64,000 nt of DNA from Suillus spraguei (taxonomy: Eukaryota; Basidiomycota; Agaricomycetes; Boletales; Suillaceae), in the NCBI GenBank assembly GCA_016800925.1, contig JABCPU010000190.1, positions 1 through 64,000 of the forward strand, written 5' to 3'. Shown piece by piece: positions 1-10,051 of the stretch. The notes beneath the pieces were generated by a model. The model searched no databases. It was not told the origin of the DNA and saw nothing but the letters and a program-made list of their open reading frames with translations. Position 1 is the first letter of the stretch, and every line of letters begins with the position of its first letter. Position numbers and translations under genes: made by a program.

Positions 1-1026
1 CGTGGGATGAGTTGCCTGCTGCGAGCGGACTGTTAGGTGTGTATCCTATCATGATTTGCCTTTCCTTGATTGCTTCACGCGCAATGAGTTGCAGCCGATG
101 TGCTTGAGTCGCTGTTTCCGGTTGTTGACCTTGGCTTGTCATGACTGCGGCTGCATATGATGGTCTGGAGTTTGCGGATTCGGTAGCTTGCTTTGAGAGG
201 GTGTCTACTGTCGTTTGGATTTTCTCTAGTTGCAGGCTTTGGGAGGCTGATGTTGCGTTTATATCTGTGGATAATTTCGTTAGTTTTTCTTCAGTATCTT
301 GTAGCTTAGCTATGTGGGGAGATATCGCAGCTGTGACGTGTCTTGCTATGATTTTGGTGGTTTCGTCTGTTACGATTTCCTTCAGAACAAAAGCCACTGC
401 ACGGATTGCCATTTGTGCGGGGAGGGATATGCCGGTTAGCTGGGTTGTGTGTAGGAGTATTTCGGATATGGCATCTATTGTGTACATCAGGAAATTCACA
501 CATTCCTTGACGTGCCCTTATGCGGACTTATTTACACTTAACTGCCTTGGTGAAATTGAATCTACTTGTCCAAAATTTCAATGTGAATGAATTCAGAAAA
601 AAAAAGTTGAGATATATTAATATACATGTTTTATTGTATTTCACACTCAAAAAATATAAGATATGCCAGGTGAATGATGTGAGAGAGAGCAAACAAGTTT
701 TGAGATAAGTGAGTTAAGCTGATTAAGCATGTTAAGGAATGTGTGAATTTCCTGATGTATGGTTTTCCACTGATAGCAAGTGCGATACGTTCCAAGTAGG
801 CTTTGCCCGTCATCACATTGATAACTTCGTTGTTCAGAGCTATGATTTCCGGAGTTGTCAATTTGGGTGGCGTGCGTCTGCTTTGTGTTGGTATCGCTGT
901 TGCTGGTGCTGGGGTTGGAGGTCGGGAGGTCTCGGAGGTGTTATTGGTGGTGCTTGGTGCCATCATATCTCTCAGATTTCGCGATCCGTTTCCTCTATTG
1001 CCCACTGGGGCGGGTGCCGGAACCAT
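1..1026 (-). pseudogene. Tad-like LINE ORF1 (Gag-like), split by a MITE, runs off left edge
   Basis: Reading the minus strand from ATG at 1026 gives a low-complexity Pro/Thr/Ser N-terminus, then a segment with TPEIIALNNEV and KAYLERIALAISGK. The frame then enters the MITE at 757 and soon stops. If 485-757 and one TA are skipped, the same frame resumes without a stop to position 1. That part has a coiled-coil-like stretch (IAKLQDTEEKLTKL) and the segment REAIKERQIMIGYTP. This architecture resembles ORF1 proteins beside reverse transcriptase genes in basidiomycete non-LTR retrotransposons. The RT ORF would lie to the left of the window. The family call is from memory of such proteins; the interrupted frame is directly visible. 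It could be another Gag-like protein. Confidence 0.6.
485..757. mobile_element. MITE, 273 bp, TA target duplication
   Basis: The element starts CATCAGGAAATTC and ends with the inverse, GAATTTCCTGATG. The inverted repeats extend about 30 bp with one or two mismatches. Both sides carry TA (483-484 and 758-759), as expected for Tc1/mariner-type cut-and-paste transposition. The interior is AT-rich and has no coding potential. A second copy (5877-5902 plus 13420-13665) has the same ends and also TA flanks, so the boundaries are supported by two insertions. Confidence 0.9.
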
Positions 1027-1424
1027 TATTATATGTATGTATAGTAGTAAGACGAGTTTTGTTGTGTGTTGGACGCGTTGTTGACGCGCGTTGGGCGCGT
1101 GGGTTCCGGGGTCCTAGTCGGAGTGCCACTTGGTTCAGGTCCAAGGGGCGATCAACTTCTCAACTTTGTCGCTGCGCTGGCAGGGTCACTGCAGGTTCAA
1201 ATGATGAAGTGATTGGTGAGTGATCGGGATGAGAGAGTGGATATTAGAGAGAGCGTTCAGTGGTTACGAAGAAGAATCGTTGCTGCCGGCAAGCTAGTTC
1301 TGCCAAAATTCTGCCAAATCGATTCGAATCGTTCTTATGAGGTATAAGAAGTTGTTGTTCCCGCATCCTCAGAGATATCATTCAAGATCCCCCTCAGAAG
1401 ATTCCACATCACCTCGCCCAGAAA
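1027..1424. other. LINE upstream/5' region and promoter of the small peptide gene
   Basis: No convincing coding sequence. The left part would be the 5' untranslated region of the minus-strand LINE. The right part precedes the secreted peptide gene that starts at 1425. I see no repeat boundary inside it. Confidence 0.3.
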
Positions 1425-1638
1425 ATGCGTTTCTCCATCCTCACCGTTGTTGTTGCTTTGACATCATCTATGTATGTCAGTGCATGTGAGGCCAAAGGAA
1501 AGCTTTGCGACTCATATCACGATTGCTGCCATCATTCGGAGTCTGCTTGTGGAATTGATGACGTGAATATTGTTTCATGATTCGACCCCCTGACTCACCT
1601 GCGCGCCTTAGAATGGAGATATGGTCTGCCTGAAGTAA
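1425..1638 (+). CDS. Small secreted cystine-rich (knottin-like) peptide, 54 aa
   Basis: The ATG at 1425 opens a signal peptide (MRFSILTVVVAL...VSA). A first exon ends at 1562, followed by a 49-bp intron 1563-1611 (GTGAAT...TTAG) with a CTGAC branch-like site. Exon 2 (1612-1638) ends in TAA. The spliced product is 54 residues. The mature part of about 34 residues has six cysteines at 21, 28, 34, 35, 42 and 52, spaced C-X6-C-X5-CC-X6-C-X9-C, the inhibitor-cystine-knot order. Without splicing the frame stops at 1578 and the sixth cysteine is lost, which supports the intron. The protein is probably exported; many fungi make small secreted proteins of this type during interactions with hosts or competitors. 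Function is not determinable here. The gene sits between a LINE remnant and a protease gene. Confidence 0.75.
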
Positions 1639-1851
1639 TTGGTTAAAAATTGAGCCGGCAGCTCGTATGGCGCATCGAGACAGTAAGTCATGTTTCTGCT
1701 TTCGCTTTGTTATCATGGCTGATGCATGATGGTGCAATACCTAGCTCGGAGCCCATGCGAGAGCATCACTATTTTTGCACGAATTTTCATACTGCTCGAG
1801 AGATGTAGATGTTTGAGTTGATCGATCGTGCCTAGTCTTGCTCGTGGTACA

Positions 1852-2040
1852 CTAAGCTTGGAATTTAGAGTGTCTGAAATCGTCGATGATGGAGAGACAT
1901 GCCGTCGCCAAGACTTGTTGTGATGCAGCCTGCGCATTAGCGTTGGTTCGGGATGTATTCCCTGCAAGTGATGATTCTGCGGCAGTAGTCGCTCTTGTAG
2001 ACTGAGTTTGCGACGATGAACTGGCATTTTCAGTGGACAT
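1852..2040 (-). pseudogene. Truncated N-terminus of a Gag-like or transposon protein
   Basis: From ATG at 2040 the minus strand encodes a Ser/Thr/Ala-rich start (MSTENASSSSQTQ) and then ACLSIIDDFRHSKFQA before a stop. The last segment resembles the beginning of the conserved part of retrotransposon Gag-like proteins in agaricomycetes, but nothing follows in any frame. I treat it as a decayed fragment. It could be a chance ORF. Confidence 0.25.
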
Positions 2041-2729
2041 GAATGTAATGATCATGTCGAAGATTTAAATAATTGCTTAGTAAAAAATGCAGATCAGTGC
2101 ACAAGCAGATAGTGAGGGCAATCTGAGCGAAATCCAGACTCGTCAGCAAGATATATCCCTGTCGGGGCTTTGAATGTGTAAGCCGCTGGGGAGTCACGAG
2201 ATTGGATTTGACCGGCGTCGCTAAATGATTCAACTAGGTTAAACAAGTTAAACCCCGAATTATACATGTAGAAGTGACAGGTTTCAATGTCGTGCAAAAT
2301 GTCAAGGTGATACTTAATATTTAGGTTGTCATCTAAGCAGATAAAACGTTAGAGAGAGATTTTGCACGACAACTGTAAGAGCACGACTGCACCAAAAGCA
2401 TCACGATATATTACCCGCACGGACCATCCTGGACGAACGCATTATGATGTTCACTGGAACGTGGATTGTGGAATGTCCATAAGAAAGGCGATAGCTCACG
2501 TCGGTCATGCCAGTATGGTCCCTTGGAGGTCACGGATACGTCCAGGGAAGTAGTACAGGCAGACGTCGAATTACATTTTGGTTACAGCTTTAAGTAGTAA
2601 TGCAGAACGAAGAGAGGGATGACTTGGAGGACACACATAACAGTTGTATTAAGATTAAAGTGAACGAGACCAGTAATGTCTCGGACTCCGTGCAGCCTTC
2701 GATCCTTTGTGTACTTTAGCATTTCCATG
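2041..2729. other. Intergenic stretch with one inverted repeat
   Basis: No convincing coding sequence. A short inverted repeat (TCGTGCAAAAT near 2289 and ATTTTGCACGA near 2360) bounds about 80 bp and could form a hairpin or mark a tiny element. The right side is the 3' flank of the aspartic protease. Confidence 0.3.
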
Positions 2730-4208
2730 TTAATTGGTAGTGGCATTGGTGAACGAGGTTTGGGCAAACCCGACGCGGGAGTTGGCGGTATCGAGCACAG
2801 AGTAGAAGCGCTGGAGGAATGTGTACCCGTTAATAAAGTCAAGCCCCTGACCACTGGGCGTTCCAAGGTCGTTAACGACGAGATATATGGCATCGCTACT
2901 ACCATGAATATGGGAGTTGAGGGAACGAGGCCAGATTTGAGCGTTGGGAGTGAGAGTGTATGTTTCCTGTGCAAAATAGTGAACAAGGGGTGTCAGGGCT
3001 GACAGAAATGGCGTACTTCTCCAATATGGAAATCCAGGTTCTTGAGGGCATTGTATTGAGCAGAAGAAACGGTGAGGAGACCATTCACTTCATCCACGGT
3101 AGCGCCAGTTGCAGACTGGTACTGGGTGAAGGCATCTATCAGATTCTTATTAGACCATTATTACTACTCACTGCACTCTGGATACATACCGGTGGCAATT
3201 AAAGTAAAGGTGGTACCAAGATCGACGATGCCAGCTGTGGAAGACAAGATCGTCATGGAGCCGTAGGCAATGCTCTCGTTGATACCCCAAAAGGTCGATG
3301 CAGGGTTGGTGGTGGTGATAGGACTGAAAAACAACTACTATCAGTCTGGATTGACCTAATAGGAGCTGGAGTAGCTTACGTGTATGCGATGTCGCCGGTG
3401 TACTTGGTAGCGTCAGTCCCACCGAAGGTGAGCTCTCCTTTGGTCTGTGTCTGCGAACTGCTGGGCTCGAGAAAGACACTGACAACATCCTGAGAAATGG
3501 TGCCTTGCTTATACAGGTTGTCGGTGACAGTCGGGATCGTCATTGTCCGAGTCGTGGAATTTGTTAGGGTACCCTTTGTCAAGTCTACAGGCCCGATGCC
3601 AAGAATACCATCAACACCGGATCCAAAGCCCGACGATCCATAAGCAACACCAATCGACTGATTGGTGATGGTGAGCCCACTACTGAGAGTGACGGTGTCG
3701 AGGTACTCCATTCCTATGATAATCGTAAGTATTTTCGACCTATGATATTGGTATATGTCATACCAGTAAAGTAGCCAGAATCGTAGTCGACCTCCACAGA
3801 TACACGAGTGAAGACGCTAGTTTCCGTTTTCACGTACTTAGTGAAGGCACCAATCCATGTGTTCGAGCTACCGCTATCGACAAGTAAGTTGTCTTCAATA
3901 ATACATCAATAGCCGCGTGTTTTCTCAGTGTTGAACTTACAGCTTGTGGGGGGGGAGCCAATGCCAACTGCTGCGATATAGCCTACGCCATTATTCGTCA
4001 CAGGAGTGCTACCAGCAAGGCCGCGCATGCTGGGATCTCTAAGGGCCGCCGCGCGAGCTTTATCGTGCTGCAAGAGATTAACAGTACCACTGGAGAAGTT
4101 CAGCCTCCCGAAAATAGGGAGAGTGATGGGGGAATTGCGAGCTTCAACGGGCGAACCCGTGATTGATAAAGCCAGGAGAAGCGTCAAGAAGGATGCAGCG
4201 GGCAACAT
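2730..4208 (-). CDS. Secreted pepsin-like aspartic protease (family A1), 406 aa, six exons
   Basis: The ATG at 4208 opens a signal peptide (MLPAASFLTLLLALSITGSPVEA) and a short propeptide. Six exons join in frame: 4208-3941, 3892-3764, 3713-3380, 3323-3190, 3135-3017 and 2966-2730, with GT-AG introns of 47-56 bp, totalling 1221 nt including TAA. The first catalytic motif is VDSGSSNTWIGA, split from GVGYIAAVGIGSPPTS by intron 1. The flap region and the GILGIGP segment follow. The second catalytic motif reads IVDLGTTFTLIAT where the family normally has DTGT or DSGT. The C-terminus ends with the conserved FINGYTFLQRFYSVLDTANSRVGFAQT. This is the polyporopepsin-like type of basidiomycetes, secreted for extracellular protein breakdown. 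All frames close cleanly, so the gene looks functional; the Leu in the second motif is the one oddity. Confidence 0.93.
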
Positions 4209-4416
4209 GGCTTATCGTTGGAAAGTAATGTCATACTCAGTGGTCCATTATATATGTGGTAGCGAACGGGTGGCAAAGTTAGGCACCTTAGCCACGTATG
4301 AAACTATCCCCTCTCGGAAAAACGATGATAAAATACTTGCTGTCCGAGTCAATATATATGGGTGCGAGGATTCGATAAGAAATCAGGAATTTACAATTCG
4401 CCTGTTTAATTACCCA

Positions 4417-4556
4417 TGGTACAAGTGCATTGGTTTGCGTCACGTTCACTTCCAAAACATTTGATGCCTTCATGGTGCGACGTCAGTGCCAAGGTTTCTG
4501 TAGCAAGCATTGCCAGGGTTGTCTCGGACGCTTGCGAGATTGCCATGAGTCCAGCC
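4417..4556. repeat. Dispersed repeat, copy 1 (partner at 27340-27478)
   Basis: About 140 bp, from TACAAGTGCATTGGTTTGCG to GCCATGAGTC, matches 27340-27478 in the same orientation with mostly transition differences. In the other copy one frame encodes a Cys-rich stretch; here that frame is broken. It is probably a fragment of a transposon gene. Confidence 0.6.
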
Positions 4557-5096
4557 GATATTGTCAATATGATATATCATATTACTGTGATTGAGGTAAA
4601 TCCATGATATGAGCATCAGTGAATTGATGAGTCCGTGATATGGTAGCCGTGAGAAATATAGGATGATATAATTCTGCTGATATACCTATTTATACGGCGA
4701 AAAATATGAGCGATCGGTACACAGCCATGGACGTCTGGAAATCCATTTTACCATGAGGAGTTTGTGACAAGATCATGACGTTGCATCGCTGCAGCGATCA
4801 ATGTGCAATAACATCATTTAGTCACACTTGTTGACTCATACCATATTCCTTCATTTATGTTTTGAACTACCAAGTGATATAAGCCTTTATCATGGAAAGC
4901 ACCATTAGCACTTGTAACCTAATGTAGATTCCTATGAGAGTTTCCGACAAGGTCACGACTTTGTGCCATCATGGCCAGTGAGGTATGATAGGTACCATTT
5001 TGTTGAATAGTCAAACGTTACATGGACCTCGGACATTACCGGTAGTATTAGATAAGCATGGACATACCTACAGCCGCTCTTTACTCTACCTACCTA
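4557..5096. other. AT-rich intergenic stretch
   Basis: No coding sequence seen. Two loosely similar motifs (GAGGAGTTTGTGACAAGATC near 4756 and GAGAGTTTCCGACAAGGTCA near 4936) suggest an old local duplication. Confidence 0.3.
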
Positions 5097-5190
5097 AGTG
5101 ACTTGCTAGTCTACTGAGGTGAGCATACACTACTTATACATTCATTACTTAGTACTGGACTACTACTGCAGCTTACCTATTGCTGCAGGT
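5097..5190 (+). repeat. Unspliced copy of a short duplicated sequence with an intron-like insert
   Basis: Segments 5097-5118 and 5172-5187 are separated here by 53 bp (5119-5171) that begins GTGAGC and ends CTGCAG. At 5684-5721 the same two segments are directly adjacent. The 53-bp piece therefore behaves like a removed fungal intron. No long ORF surrounds either copy. Confidence 0.5.
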
Positions 5191-5683
5191 ATAATAATAC
5201 ATGGCAAGATTATAGCCGGAGTATAGGGGAAAGAATCCGGAGGGCTTCCGGATGAGGTTTCCGGAGATGTTTTCCGGAGGTATTCCGGAAATAGGGGTTC
5301 CAGAAAGCGGACTAAGATAGGAACCGGAAAGGAAAGGAAATCTGGTTTATAGGAGTAGAGTAACTTCGGTACAGAATAGATTTCTTATTTCGACACTAAT
5401 AACTTGTAGTTTACATGTTGTTCTTATACTAAATATGTATGGAGTATCTCTGTCATCATCTCCAATGATATGACGGAGTCTGGAGTAAGTAGCTGTACAC
5501 TATGCTATCATTGCTATGGATGAGTGTTAGTCTACTCCGCTACTTGACAGGAAGTCCGGTGATTAAGAGGAGTAACCTAATCTGGATGACAGGTCACATG
5601 ACCGGAAATACTTTCGGATATCACTTCCAGATATCTCTATCTTCTTCCGGATAGGGGCTATTGGACGCAGATTCTAACAATAC
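5191..5683. repeat. TTCCGGA-rich region, likely old LTR remnant
   Basis: Five TCCGGA/TTCCGGA motifs at roughly 11-bp spacing lie between 5226 and 5282, with more near 5605-5650. The same kind of motif is frequent in the 770-bp solo LTR family at 16220, 23396 and 35803, so this may be a diverged relative. No element ends can be fixed. Confidence 0.3.
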
Positions 5684-5721
5684 AGTGACTTGCTAGTCTA
5701 CTGAGCTTACCTATTGCTGCA
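5684..5721 (+). repeat. Spliced-looking copy of 5097-5187
   Basis: AGTGACTTGCTAGTC...CTGAG is joined at 5705/5706 directly to CTTACCTATTGCTGCA. The 53-bp GT-AG piece present in the upstream copy is absent exactly. Confidence 0.5.
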
Positions 5722-5874
5722 CTAGTGATGTTCCGGCCCGGCTTCAAGCCCTGGGCCAGCCAAAGCTGGACCAGATTGAGCCAGGCCAAGCCCAGGACCA
5801 GGTGACAGCCTGACCAGGGCTTTGGCCTAGGCTTCAATTCTGCAAAGCCTGAGCTGCCAGCCCAAGCCACAGCT
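5722..5874. repeat. GC-rich GGCC/AAGCC-repeat stretch
   Basis: About 150 bp in which GGCC, CCCAAGC and AGCCAG units recur, for example GGCCAGCCAAAGCTGGACC, with local inverted symmetry. It sits just left of the second MITE copy. No function is visible. Confidence 0.4.
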
Positions 5875-5902
5875 TACATCAGGAAATTCACACATTCCTT
5901 GA

Positions 5903-6346
5903 TGTTACAATCGTATGTGCCCCTATTCATTCTTTCTTGTCTCTTTACTTGTATATCATGTCACATGACTCTGACTCATATGCTCAACGCATCTGTACTA
6001 TAGTTGCCTTCCTTATTTGGATACGCACTTACATTCTCACGTCTCTCTTGGTCTGTACTTGTAGTAGATTCTTTTACTTTAATCTTACTGGGTTTTACCT
6101 GGAACATCCTTCGCTTAGGTCTCCAACCTAAGTCGTCTTGAATTGTCTCTAAGTCTAAGCACTCCTTAGTCTTAGTCTCTATTCTCGTAGAACCTCTTAG
6201 ACTTGTCTTTGAGGCCGAACCTTTGATCATACTCGGAACGCGTTCCTTGTACTTTCACCTTGTCCTCTTCTAGACATTGTAGAACTTCCCAGCAGACCGA
6301 CTGTGTCTTTTCACTGTCGCTGGTGACGCCATCCCAGTTCGTAACA
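5903..6346 (+). repeat. 5' LTR of the chromovirus, with internal deletion
   Basis: 444 bp, against 475 bp for the 3' LTR. The net difference of 31 bp lies after CTCTTGGTC, where the 3' LTR has the TATTTAAG box. About 15 other differences, mostly transitions, separate the two LTRs. Confidence 0.92.
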
Positions 6347-6474
6347 AAAGATTGAAGTCTACTTGATCGTCGACTATCCAGTCTTCGACCCCGAACCCTG
6401 ATAAGCCCTAACGGACAGCAAGATAGCACGTGTAGGCACCGAGAAAGTATAACTCACCAGATGAATCGCCAAAT

Positions 6475-7270
6475 ATGACGACCAAAGACTTTGAATACAA
6501 AATCAGTCAGCCAACCGGTTTTGATGGAGATCGCGACAACTCTCGCGAATTTATCCAGTCATGCAATCTATGCTTCGACATCAACGAAAAGCTTTACACC
6601 ACTGACAAACAGAAGATCATTTTCATAACATCCTTCATGACTGAGAAAAATGCTAAATCCTGGAAAGAGCAATTCTTGATCACGCTCAATCAACCGACAC
6701 CTCTGGACAAAAAGTTGGTTATGGGACAATGGTGGATTTTATGAAAAGCTTCAAAGAAGCCTTCGACCCAGTGGATACCAAGGGAACTGCACTCACGAAA
6801 CTCAGAGATCTAAACAAGGAAGCGGAGATCTCCATACCTACATTGCTGATTTCGAGGCACTTGCAGCCAAGGCTCATATCACCGACAATGCAACAAAGAT
6901 CCAATTCTTCCAAGATGGCCTGAATTGGGGCATCCTCACAAAGCTTTTCGCACTAGGAGATGTCTCAGAAGTATTCCGAGACATTGTGCTGCAATGCGTT
7001 TCCATTGACAATTCCCATCATCGTCTTCAAGCCATGAGGACACGTCATGCTCCACAACAGAAGAAGAAGAACTATGGAAATGCACATTACACACCTAATC
7101 ATGATTCCAACGCAATGGTCGTAGATCGAATCTCCGACACAGAGAGATCCAAATGCATGAAGAAGGACAATGCTTCGGATGCAAGAAAACTGGACACCGA
7201 TTCATAACTGTCCTGACAGAAAGAAGAAGACCCCGCTCTGACAAGCCAAAGTCAAAGAAGAAGAAGAAGG
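6475..7270 (+). pseudogene. Chromovirus Gag, frameshifted
   Basis: The ATG at 6475 starts MTTKDFEYKISQPTGFDGD, a typical Gag opening. The frame breaks near 6740 and continues in another frame (MKSFKEAFDPVDTKGTALTKLRDL). Near 7170 a zinc knuckle is recognisable as CFGCKKTGHRF, but its last cysteine falls in a different frame. Gag would form the virus-like particle and bind the RNA. At least two frameshifts are visible. Confidence 0.75.
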
Positions 7271-7285
7271 AGAAGAAACGGTGAG

Positions 7286-7612
7286 GTGGATTGTCGAGGA
7301 TTTTTGACTTGGAGAAACAAAGATTCGACGTATGTTTCTCCCAATATACTACTAAGACTTGTATGTGCTGTAGGTGAAAGAAAAGAACTTCGTGTCCCTA
7401 TCACCCTTCACTCGCGTACTCGCTTGAAATCCGTCGACACCACCACTGTTATTGATTCGGGTGCAGCCGGAACATTTATTTCCGAAGAGTTTGTGAAACT
7501 CCATCAAATCACACGACGAAAACTCAAACACCTTTCGAGTTACTACGGCAGATGGAACTCTTATCAAAGGAGGACCGATTACGCACTACTGTCTCCTAGT
7601 GGTCAAAATTGA
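7286..7612 (+). pseudogene. Chromovirus aspartic protease segment
   Basis: The frame encodes LRVPITLHSR followed by TTVIDSGAAGTFISEEFV. D-S-G-A is the active-site motif of retropepsins. The protein would cut the Gag-Pol polyprotein. The frame ends at 7612 and must shift to reach RT. Confidence 0.75.
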
Positions 7613-8503
7613 CGATGAACCATGTATGGGAAATTCAATATCACCAAACTGGGAAGAAGAGATCAAATCCTTCTAGGGATTCCATGGTTACGCAATGAAC
7701 CCAAGTATAGATTGGGCTGCTGAAACATTAGCCTCCCTTGAACAACGAAATCAGATGAAATGAAATTGACATGGACATTGATCGGAAGAAGAATGGATTG
7801 CCCCCACCTTCATTGCCACCCTAAGAAATGGCAACATTCCCAACTTCCAAGCCTCTCTCACTCCTCCTATTCCTAAAGATCCCTGAACCAGAAGTACAAA
7901 TGCCATGTACTACTGACCCTACTCCCCATGTACAACTGCCGCAAGCAGTATCACCAATTCCCCGTGCAGAAAAATGCAAGAACGAATCCGAGCCCAAGCA
8001 TCGGGCCGGACAAGAACCTATTGAGCAATGGCCAATAGAAGAACAGAAGTATGGAAAAAGAAACGCAGAAGAGGAGATCCCTGGACGGGATACCAATGTA
8101 CCAAAATTATCCAAGTTTTATGTCCCCCGAAAACTCTTCACATACTCCTTCAGCCTTGATAGAAGAAATCCCTGACGACGAAGAACCTGTGCCCTCGTTG
8201 ATCCCGACAGAGGATGATGACCAATTTAACACTATGCAAGATGTCTGGCATGCACCAGAAGTACGTGAAATTTCCTCATACGAGCTTGGGGATGGAGAAT
8301 TTTGTGGAGTATGATACCGATGGAGTTAGCATGAGAATCATTGAAGAAGTATCCATGGATACACCCCTTACACATGATGGAACTTCCCGACTCGAACAAC
8401 TCCCCAACTACTCCACAATCTCCCTCCTCCTCCGAAATACAGTAACAAAGCTCAGGAATTCGCCACGGACGAGAAGGAAAAGAAAAAGAAATCTTTCGAA
8501 GAA
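7613..8503 (+). pseudogene. Chromovirus Pol linker, shattered
   Basis: Short overlapping frames with charged Pro/Glu-rich composition (VPSLIPTEDDDQFNTMQDVWHAPE) between protease and RT. No domain is recognised. This is the expected position of the poorly conserved linker. Confidence 0.5.
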
Positions 8504-9540
8504 TTGGTCCCGGACTATTTGCATGACTTTGCAGATGTCTTTGCCAAAGACGGATTAAACAAACTACCCCCTGAACGCCCTGATATTGATCATCGGATCG
8601 ATACTAAACCCGGTTTTATTCCCCACACGTCTAAGGTTTACCCGCTATCGGAAAAGGAAGTGCTGCCGTCAAAACATTTATTGATGAAAACGTTGCAAAA
8701 GGTTTTATCTCAGAGTCGAAGTCACCCCAAGCCAGTGGCTTCTTCTTTGTAGGAAAGAAGAGTGGAGAACTGCGTCCCTGTCAAGATTATCACTACATCA
8801 ATGATTGGACAGTCAAGAACGCCTATCCGCTCCCGCTCCCTATTTCCCTTGTTGCACGTCTTCACAACGTGCAATTCTTTACGAAAATGGATATCCAGTC
8901 TGGTTATAATAATATTCGCATCCATCCCGATGATCGCTGGAAAGCAGCATTTACCACGGAATTCGGCCTCTTCGAACTGAATGTCATGTTCTTTGGCCTT
9001 TGTAATTCCCCAGCAACTTCCAAGCATACATGAATCGCACCTTCCAACAAGAAATCAACGAAGGATGGATGGTTATCTACATGGACAATATCCTGATTTT
9101 CTCCACGACCATGGAAGAACACCGTGAACGGACAGACGGGTATTGATGAAAATACAAAACGAACATCTATTCTTGAAACCAGAGAAATGCACCTTCGATG
9201 CAGAAGAAGTGGAATACCTTGGAATGATAATTTGCCCGGACAAGTTGCTATGGATACCGCCAAGACCAAGGGAATCGCTGAATGGCCAGTTCCGAAATCT
9301 GTAAAAGATGTCTGGTCATTCCTCGGTTTTTGCAACTTCTATCGCACGTTCATTTCCCATTATTCGATATCGCTCGACCCCTTATCGAATTGACAAAGAA
9401 AGATAAAGCCTTTGATTGGTCAACCGAATGTATGGACACCTTCGAAGAACTGAAACGATGCTTCACATCCCAACCGGTACTCCGTAACCCTGATCCTTCC
9501 CGACATTTGCTATTGCTACTGATGCTTCGCTTGTAGCAAC
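8504..9540 (+). pseudogene. Chromovirus reverse transcriptase, several frameshifts
   Basis: Pieces in different frames show FADVFAKDGLNKLPPERPDIDHRI at the start of the domain, then FFTKMDIQSGYNNIRI, then FGLFELNVMFFGLCNSPAT, then VIYMDNILIFS. The last is the catalytic box, with Y-M-D-N in place of the usual Y-x-D-D. KKDKAFDWSTECMDTFEELK and [16 protein letters not shown] sequence lead into RNase H. At least four frame changes are needed. Confidence 0.85.
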
Positions 9541-9553
9541 TGGCGGAGTTCTC

Positions 9554-10051
9554 TTGCAGACTGATGAGAATGGCGTTTATCACCCATGCGCATATCTCTC
9601 ACAGTCCTTGAACCCTGCAGAACGCAATTACCAAATCTTTGATCGGGAACTCCTTGCCGTAATCCGGGCATTGAATGAATGGCGTCATTATCTTGAAGGA
9701 AACCCGCACCCTGTCCTGGTATTTACCGACCACAAGAATCTTCTGTACTTCAGAAGTGCACAAAAGCTTACCCGTCGCCAAGCATGTTGGCAACTGATTT
9801 TATCTATTTACGACATTGAACTGCATCACGTTGCAGGTACCAAATTGGCAGTACCTGATGCACTATCTCGCCGGCCCGACTATGATCCTGGTAAAGACAA
9901 TAACGAGGACCAGACTCTCCTCCCTGATGCTCTATTCGTTCGTCTTATTGACACCGACCTCAAGGATGTGTTATCTCCTCTGACCCTCTCGACGACCCTG
10001 TCTTCAAGACAGCATCCGATGCCCTTGATGGCGTGTGCCTTCCACCTATGA
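9554..10051 (+). pseudogene. Chromovirus RNase H domain
   Basis: An open stretch has [36 protein letters not shown] and [12 protein letters not shown], the standard RNase H blocks, followed by [15 protein letters not shown]. It would degrade RNA in RNA-DNA hybrids during reverse transcription. The frame fails near 10040. Confidence 0.85.

Noticed and set aside
141..590. 149-codon plus-strand ORF at the left edge
   Set aside because: It is the antisense of the LINE ORF1 frame. The minus-strand frame has family-like features and continues through the MITE site; this one does not.
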